Source of the DNA: Spirochaetales bacterium UBA1265
GTDB lineage: Bacteria; Spirochaetota; Spirochaetia; Sphaerochaetales; Sphaerochaetaceae
Assembly (NCBI GenBank): GCA_002308475.1
Contig: DBVL01000006.1
Coordinates: 1-5,840 of the forward strand
DNA: 5,840 nucleotides
Reading direction: 5' to 3'
Shown here: one piece after another, positions 1 to 4,875 of the stretch
Position numbering within the stretch: position 1 is the first letter of the stretch
Layout: the number at the start of each line of letters is the position of its first letter
Position numbers and translations under genes: made by a program
The notes under the pieces: generated by a model
What the model was told of the DNA's origin: nothing
The model's database searches: none
Seen by the model: the letters and a program-made list of their open reading frames with translations, nothing else

Positions 1-1
1 G

Positions 2-208
2 GACTGTCTTATTAAAAGATGTTCAGAGATCTCATCCTGTGCCGGAGCCTGCGTAGTCTTCACAGGTCGCGGTGGAGTGATTGCTGCCATAGTGAAAGAA
101 GGCGGCGCCGAACAGATTCAGAGCCGCCTTGAAGAATATGAAAGAATATTCGGGTTCAGACCCACTTTCCTTGAATTTATTCCCAAGGGAAGTTTAAACA
201 TCAGATAA
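2..208 (+). CDS. GHMP-superfamily sugar kinase, C-terminal fragment (5' end outside window)
   Basis: An open frame enters from the left edge and ends at TAA 206-208, giving 68 residues. Residues 15-31 read GACVVFTGRGGVIAAIV, which resembles GHMP motif 3, the glycine-rich segment near the C-terminus of galactokinase, mevalonate kinase and glucuronokinase that helps shape the active site. A helix-like acidic stretch follows (AEQIQSRLEEYERIFG) and then a short terminal strand, which is the usual ending of the family. The compact TGRGG spacing is closer to what I recall of glucuronokinase-like members (FTGSGG) than to galactokinase (TGxGFGG). The likely role is ATP-dependent phosphorylation of a sugar or sugar acid in the cytoplasm, but the substrate cannot be read from this fragment. 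Motifs 1 and 2 lie outside the window. The gene ends 2 bp from the convergent nucleoside kinase. The family call is fairly firm and the subfamily is a guess. Confidence 0.62.
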   Translation, partial: DCLIKRCSEISSCAGACVVFTGRGGVIAAIVKEGGAEQIQSRLEEYERIFGFRPTFLEFIPKGSLNIR

Positions 209-210
209 AA

Positions 211-1896
211 CTAGTCCTCGTAGTCACTCTGGCCTATGAACTCACGCAACAGTGAGTCGCTTGGTACGTCCAGAGCAGGAAGCGGATTGAAGACCTCTAA
301 GAACTTCAGCAGCCTTCTTGCTATAGAGTAGGCTTCGCCCGTTTTTGGAGATATGTCCCTGAGAAGGGGAATGACAAAGGGAGAGAGTACGCAGATTTCA
401 TAGTCCAAGGCACTGTTAAACATGACGTCAGCATTGTTCTGGAAGGGGAAGATATGTTTTCTCTCTCCTTTTTCAACAGATTCCCACATTTGAAGGGTGC
501 TAAGGGCGGAGGTGTCACGGGTTCGGTAATCTCGGACTATTCTTCTGATTATTCTGTTGTCTGTGGTTGAGATTCTGTTATGAGAATCTATATTCAACTG
601 AGTCAGAGCTGAGATGTAGATCTTGAAAATCCTGTTCTCATCTATACATGAGGTGATCTCAGGGTTCAGACCATGAATGCCCTCTATTACAAAGACTGTT
701 CTTTCTGTCAGCTTGACAGGTTGGTTCAAATAGAATGTTTTCTGGCTCTGGAAACTGTAGCGGGGCAGATCCACTTCCTGCCCATTGAACAGGTCCTTCA
801 TGTTCTTTCTGAACAGGTCTGTCTTCAAAGCTTCCAGGCATTCAAGATCCGGGTTTCCTTTCTCGTCAAGGGGGCACTCAGCCTTTGGTTTGTAATAATC
901 GTCCAGAGAGATTCTCAAGCTTTCGTAGTCCATGAGCATAAGCTGCTCACAGAGCCTCTTTGCAAAGGTTGTCTTTCCGGAGGATGAGGGGCCTGCAATA
1001 AACACAGCCTGTGCGCCCTTACGTGCTATCTCATCAGCTATCTCCCCAATCTTTCGTCTCTGTAGGGCTTCACACAGTCTGATGAACTGTGGAGCTTTGG
1101 GAGAAAGAAGAACCTTGTTAATCTCTCCACAGGAGCTTACCTTTAGGATTTTTCCCCATTTCTTATACTCTTCAAACACATTGAAGAGTTTTGGTCTGTC
1201 TATGAAAGGAACTATCTTCTTCAGGTCTCCTGAGGATGTTGGGTATCTGAGAAGAAGACCGTTTCCGTAAGTGCGCAGTTCAAAAACTGAAAGAAGGGCT
1301 GTGTTTCCTGCAATAGGCTCATAAGCCACATCCATAAAGTCTTTAAGCTTGTAAAGATCAACTATGGGGTTGTTCTGCTGGGAAAGCAGGAGAGCAGTGT
1401 CTTTCATTCCGTTCTCACTGAAGTATTTCTGAGCTTTAAGCGTTTGAAGATAGATGTTCTCTATCTCCAGACCTTCCTCAACGCACTTGAGCATCTGATT
1501 TTCAAGTTCGTTTGCTTCCTTCTTTGTTATTGGTTTTCCATCAGAACAGCTGAAGTAAAAACCATCTCCCAGAGAGTGTCCTATGATAAGCCTTCTTTCC
1601 TTCATGACTATGGAAGCGGCATAGAAAAGCAGAAAGCACAGGGAGTGTCTGTAGATTCTTCTTCCTTCTTTTTCAAAGGCTCTGACTGGTGTAATGGTGC
1701 AGTCTGCACTGAGAGCCTCGTGAACAGGGACTATTACACAACCGGTATTCACCCCTATTATGGGATTATCCTCATACTTCAGAGAGCATTCTATGCAGGC
1801 TGCCTTGAGAACCTCTGCACATGAGGTATAACGGGAAACGGTATACTCACCTTCAAATCCGCTTGCCGGATCTTTGACTTTTACAATTATATTCAT
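211..1896 (-). CDS. Nucleoside (uridine-type) kinase with N-terminal TGS and ThrRS-like domains
   Basis: A complete protein of 561 residues, probably a cytoplasmic kinase that phosphorylates uridine/cytidine or a related nucleoside with ATP or GTP. The C-terminal half is a phosphoribulokinase/uridine kinase P-loop domain (about 270-500): Walker A GPSSSGKTT at 302-310, LDDYYKPK at 331-338 at the usual substrate-side position, and a hydrophobic strand VFVIEGIHGLNP at 401-412. Residues 1-70 look like a TGS (ubiquitin-like) domain. Residues about 80-260 resemble the second additional (editing) domain of threonyl-tRNA synthetase, with RHS at 83-85 and IIGHSLGDGFYF at 104-115. The ThrRS HxxxH second histidine is Phe88 here, and the later Cys/His ligands are not apparent, so editing activity is unlikely. 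Fusions of this length are annotated as nucleoside kinases or uridine kinases in spirochaetes, Bacteroidetes and Clostridia. The start is fixed by an in-frame TAA three codons upstream (minus strand). There is no recognisable SD. The gene is transcribed divergently from the AOR-like gene. Confidence 0.88.
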   Translation of the reverse strand: MNIIVKVKDPASGFEGEYTVSRYTSCAEVLKAACIECSLKYEDNPIIGVNTGCVIVPVHEALSADCTITPVRAFEKEGRRIYRHSLCFLLFYAASIVMKERRLIIGHSLGDGFYFSCSDGKPITKKEANELENQMLKCVEEGLEIENIYLQTLKAQKYFSENGMKDTALLLSQQNNPIVDLYKLKDFMDVAYEPIAGNTALLSVFELRTYGNGLLLRYPTSSGDLKKIVPFIDRPKLFNVFEEYKKWGKILKVSSCGEINKVLLSPKAPQFIRLCEALQRRKIGEIADEIARKGAQAVFIAGPSSSGKTTFAKRLCEQLMLMDYESLRISLDDYYKPKAECPLDEKGNPDLECLEALKTDLFRKNMKDLFNGQEVDLPRYSFQSQKTFYLNQPVKLTERTVFVIEGIHGLNPEITSCIDENRIFKIYISALTQLNIDSHNRISTTDNRIIRRIVRDYRTRDTSALSTLQMWESVEKGERKHIFPFQNNADVMFNSALDYEICVLSPFVIPLLRDISPKTGEAYSIARRLLKFLEVFNPLPALDVPSDSLLREFIGQSDYED

Positions 1897-1902
1897 ATGT
1901 TG

Positions 1903-1911
1903 ATTTTACCA
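1903..1911 (-). promoter_or_regulatory. Candidate extended -10 promoter for the nucleoside kinase
   Basis: On the minus strand this reads TGGTAAAAT: a TGn extension followed by TAAAAT, 5 of 6 to TATAAT. No good -35 sits at 16-18 bp upstream, as is common for extended -10 promoters. The -10 lies 6 bp before the ATG, so a normal start distance would put +1 at or next to the A of the start codon. This fits the absence of an SD and would give a leaderless mRNA. It is an inference from the sequence only, and the AT-rich context makes chance matches possible. Confidence 0.35.
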
Positions 1912-1916
1912 TACAA

Positions 1917-1945
1917 TTGACGTTTTGAGGCTATAAATGTAAATT
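1917..1945 (+). promoter_or_regulatory. Candidate sigma-70-like promoter for the AOR-like gene
   Basis: TTGACG (1917-1922, 5 of 6 to the -35 consensus) is followed after 17 bp by TAAATT (1940-1945, 4 of 6 to the -10 consensus). Transcription would start near 1952 and leave a leader of about 15 nt that contains the SD. A better-looking TATAAA at 1932-1937 is only 9 bp from this -35 and has no suitable partner. The element lies within 6 bp of the opposing candidate -10 at 1903-1911, so the two promoters would compete for or share polymerase contacts. Confidence 0.4.
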
Positions 1946-1957
1946 GAGAATCTAACC

Positions 1958-1962
1958 GGAGA
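1958..1962 (+). promoter_or_regulatory. Ribosome binding site of the AOR-like gene
   Basis: GGAGA lies 4 nt before the ATG at 1967, at the short end of normal SD spacing. An in-frame TAA at 1940-1942 with no ATG, GTG or TTG between it and 1967 leaves this ATG as the only conventional start. Confidence 0.6.
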
Positions 1963-1966
1963 AGAT

Positions 1967-3841
1967 ATGGACAAGAAGATTCTTGATTCCTGCGTGGCAG
2001 AATGCGATAAGCTGTTTTCATCTTGTAAGGACCTTGGTTTTAAAGGCTCTGCTGCTCTTGTCTATGATCTTTCAAACGGAGAAAGCTCCGTTTTTGATAT
2101 TCCTTCATTCTGGTTTGATTCCTATATCTCCGGCCCAGCCCTTGCTGCAAGACTCTGGGCTGAGTTCTGTGGTCCAGGGGTAGATGATAAATCACTTTTT
2201 GAGCTTGATAATCCTGTGGTCATAACCGCAGGCGCTGTCTCAGGAAAGGGTGTTCCCTGCTCTGATATAACAAGCTTTGCATACAGAAGTCCCCAAGACG
2301 GAAGGCTCAGCATAAACACAGTCTCTTCATTTTTCGGTGCTAGGCTCATAAAGCGCGGGTACAGCGCTCTGATTATCACAAACAGAGCCAGGCGTCAGAG
2401 TGTTCTCCATATAACCTGTGATGGTTTGAACCTTGAGGTTACTGAGCGCTATAGCATGATGAGTGTAAGTGAGACAGAAAAGGCCCTTGGTCTCTCCAGT
2501 GACTGTTCCTCCGTTGTTATAGGTCCTGCAGGGGAGAAGAGAGTGGCTTATGCTACAGCAGTCTCAGATAAAAAAGCTTGTGGGCGTGGTGGTTTGGGCT
2601 ACGTTCTTGGTCTTAAAAACCTTAAGGCTGTTGTAATTAATGCACCGGTTCAGGAAAAGCGTGACACTGAGCTCTTCAGTGAGCTTTCTGAAATAGTGGA
2701 AAGCGAAAAGATAAAATCTTCCATGGGTTCTTGCGGCTCTTCTTACTTTATCCGCAGTGCAAACAGATCCGGCTGGGCTCCTGTAAACAATTTTTCCCTG
2801 AGAACAGACCCGAGACTGTTTTTCCTGAGTTCTGACGAGATTATAAGAAGCTTGGGGAGTCTTGAAGAGATTCCCCCATATGATTCCATCCTTATGCTCG
2901 GAAGCAACTGCGGGTGCTTTGATCCATCCACTGTAGTAAGCAGATGCAGAAAGGTTCTTGACCTGGGCTTTGATCCTGTGTCTCTTGGAAACATACTCGG
3001 ATGGGCCAGAGAGGCTCAGAAGCGTGGAGTGCTTCTCTTTTCAAAGAACATGGATTTCTCCAACAACAATGATGTTTTTTCCATAATTTCGCAGATTATC
3101 TATGGCACAGGCTTTGGTTTTCATGCACGAGGAGGGCTTGCCGAGGTCTCTTCTTTCTACGAGGCTTCCCAATATGCCTATCATGATGAAGGTCTTGAAT
3201 CAGGTCCTGCTGATATGAGAGGTTCCTTCTATCAGGCTCTCTGCCAGGCTCGCAGGACATGGTTCGCCCCGTATCCTGCCTTTTTCCCGTATTATAAAAA
3301 AACAGATACTGCGGCTATGTTTGAGTTCTTTGAAACTCTTTCCATGGGTTTGGAGTGCTTTGGCCTTTCCTCATATCTTGTTTGCTGTCATCTTATGAAT
3401 ACTAAGGAAGTCAAACTCAGATATGCCTCTGCTGATCCTTGCCTGATAAGAAATCTTTTTGCTCCTTCTTCTGAAGCCGCTATTCTCTGTTCATTGTCCT
3501 CTGTTGAGGGGTCAGCGGACTGCATTGCAGTCAAAGCCATGAAAAAGAAGGGCATAAGGAAAAAGATTCTGCTTCTTAAGGCAAAGTTGAGGAGAATACC
3601 GACAGGCACTGTGACAGAAGAAGATATTCTGAATGCCGGAAGCAGGTGCAGATTCCTCATAGACAGGATAAATGAGGCTTTGGGACACAGTGGTACGAAT
3701 ATTCCTGACTACTTCAAGACGGACCCTCAGAGCAACTACAGAAAGGAGAGCGTTGTCCCGTTCTTCTCTCTTTTAGAGGGCTATGGGCGCCACAGGACTC
3801 TTACTGAAGCTATGGCTTTCAGGGCCGAAAAAAAGAGATAA
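1967..3841 (+). CDS. Aldehyde:ferredoxin oxidoreductase-family protein lacking the usual Fe-S ligands
   Basis: An intact 624-residue protein, close to the usual AOR length of about 605. Family AORs are anaerobic tungsten-bispyranopterin/[4Fe-4S] enzymes that oxidise aldehydes with ferredoxin. The N-terminal AOR domain (about 24-226) is recognisable: GFDP-like packing segments, ITAGAVSGKG at 86-95, RSP at 107-109, a FFGARLIKRGY segment at 122-132, IGPAGE at 185-190 and GRGGLGYVLGLKNLKAV at 206-222. The C-terminal domain follows: SGWAPVNNF at 268-276 corresponds to the family's NGLYPVKNF-type segment, PYDSILMLGSNCG at 304-316 to EYESVWALGANLG, and VTEEDILNAGSR at 549-560 to the conserved tail. 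Between 276 and 304 the CxxCxxxC cluster loop is missing, and the pterin DxxGLD/DxxGLC motifs read LDLGFD (331-336) and a degenerate SMGLEC (459-464). No signal peptide or membrane segment is seen. The family call is firm. Catalytic activity as a classical AOR is doubtful, and the function is unknown. Confidence 0.82.
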   Translation: MDKKILDSCVAECDKLFSSCKDLGFKGSAALVYDLSNGESSVFDIPSFWFDSYISGPALAARLWAEFCGPGVDDKSLFELDNPVVITAGAVSGKGVPCSDITSFAYRSPQDGRLSINTVSSFFGARLIKRGYSALIITNRARRQSVLHITCDGLNLEVTERYSMMSVSETEKALGLSSDCSSVVIGPAGEKRVAYATAVSDKKACGRGGLGYVLGLKNLKAVVINAPVQEKRDTELFSELSEIVESEKIKSSMGSCGSSYFIRSANRSGWAPVNNFSLRTDPRLFFLSSDEIIRSLGSLEEIPPYDSILMLGSNCGCFDPSTVVSRCRKVLDLGFDPVSLGNILGWAREAQKRGVLLFSKNMDFSNNNDVFSIISQIIYGTGFGFHARGGLAEVSSFYEASQYAYHDEGLESGPADMRGSFYQALCQARRTWFAPYPAFFPYYKKTDTAAMFEFFETLSMGLECFGLSSYLVCCHLMNTKEVKLRYASADPCLIRNLFAPSSEAAILCSLSSVEGSADCIAVKAMKKKGIRKKILLLKAKLRRIPTGTVTEEDILNAGSRCRFLIDRINEALGHSGTNIPDYFKTDPQSNYRKESVVPFFSLLEGYGRHRTLTEAMAFRAEKKR

Positions 3842-3889
3842 AAATAATTTTTGACTCTATTGTTTTTCCCTTTGTTAAATACTATGATA

Positions 3890-3910
3890 AAACTTGTATA
3901 AGTTTATAAT
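3890..3910 (+). promoter_or_regulatory. Candidate promoter -10 with overlapping inverted repeat upstream of the hydrolase
   Basis: A perfect TATAAT lies at 3905-3910, which would start transcription near 3917, about 23 nt before the ATG. No convincing -35 exists at 16-18 bp. Immediately upstream is a perfect 6-bp inverted repeat AAACTT-GTAT-AAGTTT (3890-3905), whose right arm ends on the first base of the -10. A DNA-binding regulator at this site would block the promoter, but the repeat is short and AT-rich and could be chance. A second possible -35 (TTGACT, 3851-3856) pairs with TTAAAT (3875-3880) at 18 bp. The rest of the 98-bp spacer shows no GC-rich terminator for the AOR-like gene. Confidence 0.4.
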
Positions 3911-3925
3911 CATTTTTTAATCAGC

Positions 3926-3932
3926 AGGGAGA
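3926..3932 (+). promoter_or_regulatory. Ribosome binding site of the hydrolase
   Basis: AGGGAGA is a strong SD match placed 7 nt before the ATG at 3940, and it decides this start. A second purine run (GGGG, 3934-3937) lies too close to the ATG to be the main site. Confidence 0.7.
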
Positions 3933-3939
3933 CGGGGTT

Positions 3940-4875
3940 ATGGCTACATCTTCTAATGAAAAGTCTTTTTTTATCTGCTCTGACGGGCACAGAATGGCTT
4001 ATAACCTCTGGATGCCTGCTTCAAATAAAAAACCTAAAGCCTTTGTTCAGATTCTTCATGGAATGGCTGAACACAGTGATCGCTATGCCAGATTTGCAAA
4101 ACTCCTGAATAAAAACGGATATGCCGTATTTGCCGGAGATCATAGAGGTCATGGCGGAAGTATAGAAAATGGGCTGAAGGGATACTTTACTGAATCCGAT
4201 GGCTGGAACAGGATTGCGGAAGATGCTTTCGAACTTGCTGTATTCATCACAAGCCAGTATTCGGTATCCACAACATTTCTCTTTGGTCATAGCATGGGTA
4301 GTTTTCTTGCTCGTACTGTTATGGTAAACAATCCGCAGTTCTACTCAGGTGTTGTCATCATGGGTACGTCTGCCTCCATGGGTGTGGTAGGAAAGCTTGG
4401 CAAATTCCTCTGCAAAAGACAAATCTCAAGTAAGGGTGCTAAGGAGAAGGGTGTTCTTATGAACAAGCTCAGCTTCGGCTCCTACAACAAAGGTTTTGAA
4501 CCTGTGAGAACTTCTTTTGACTGGCTTTCAAGAGATGACAGGGAAGTGGACAAGTACATGGAAGATGAACTATGTGGTTTTGTCTGTACAAACGGTTTCT
4601 TCCTGGATCTGCTTACTGGAATAGAGGTTGCAAATGATGAGAAGAGGTCTTCAACTCTTCCTTCAGATCTTCCTCTTCTGATAGTAAGCGGTAGCTCTGA
4701 CCCTGTAGGCGCTAACGGCAAGGGCGTGAGAAAAGTCTATGAAATGTACAAGCGTGCCGGTATCTCTGATGTGACCTTGAAACTCTACCCAGAGGCCAGA
4801 CACGAGCTGTTGAATGAAATAAACCGTGCCGAGGTTGAGAAAGATATTCTAGACTGGTTCGAGGCTCATCTCTGA
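3940..4875 (+). CDS. Alpha/beta-hydrolase, monoacylglycerol lipase/lysophospholipase type
   Basis: A complete 311-residue serine hydrolase of the Hydrolase_4/serine aminopeptidase S33-like group, probably cleaving an acyl ester of a glycerolipid or lysophospholipid. HGMAEHSDRY at 40-49 is the oxyanion-hole segment typical of monoacylglycerol lipases and lysophospholipases. GDHRGHGGS at 66-74 follows as in that group. The nucleophile elbow GHSMG at 116-120 places the catalytic Ser at 118. Asp254 in SGSSDPVG and His288 in EARHELLNE complete the triad at the expected distances. A lid or cap region lies at about 140-235. No signal peptide, lipobox or membrane segment is seen, so it is probably cytoplasmic. 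It has its own candidate promoter and SD. Its TGA shares its last base with the ATG of manA, which indicates one transcript and coupled translation. The exact substrate cannot be told from sequence, and a general carboxylesterase remains possible. Confidence 0.88.
   Translation: MATSSNEKSFFICSDGHRMAYNLWMPASNKKPKAFVQILHGMAEHSDRYARFAKLLNKNGYAVFAGDHRGHGGSIENGLKGYFTESDGWNRIAEDAFELAVFITSQYSVSTTFLFGHSMGSFLARTVMVNNPQFYSGVVIMGTSASMGVVGKLGKFLCKRQISSKGAKEKGVLMNKLSFGSYNKGFEPVRTSFDWLSRDDREVDKYMEDELCGFVCTNGFFLDLLTGIEVANDEKRSSTLPSDLPLLIVSGSSDPVGANGKGVRKVYEMYKRAGISDVTLKLYPEARHELLNEINRAEVEKDILDWFEAHL

Noticed and set aside
165..195. Possible terminator hairpin (CTTTCCTTG / CAAGGGAAG followed by TTT)
   Set aside because: The stem has only 5 bp, then a bulge and 3 weaker pairs with a 10-nt loop, and the T run is just 3 long. 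It also lies inside the sugar kinase coding region.
673..1270. Two overlapping plus-strand open frames
   Set aside because: Both lie opposite the P-loop kinase domain (Walker A and DDYY on the minus strand) and have no motifs of their own.
1444..1824. 126-codon open frame on the plus strand
   Set aside because: It is antisense to the N-terminal half of the nucleoside kinase, with no recognisable domain. Best read as a shadow of the real gene.
1967..3841. AOR-like gene as a pseudogene
   Set aside because: There is no frameshift or premature stop over 624 codons, it has an SD and a candidate promoter, and the family's N- and C-terminal conserved segments are kept. Loss of active-site residues in an intact frame suggests a changed function, not decay.
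3840..3852. AAAAATAATTTTT near-palindrome just after the AOR-like gene
   Set aside because: It is all A:T with no GC stem, so it is too weak for an intrinsic terminator. It is more likely just AT-rich spacer.
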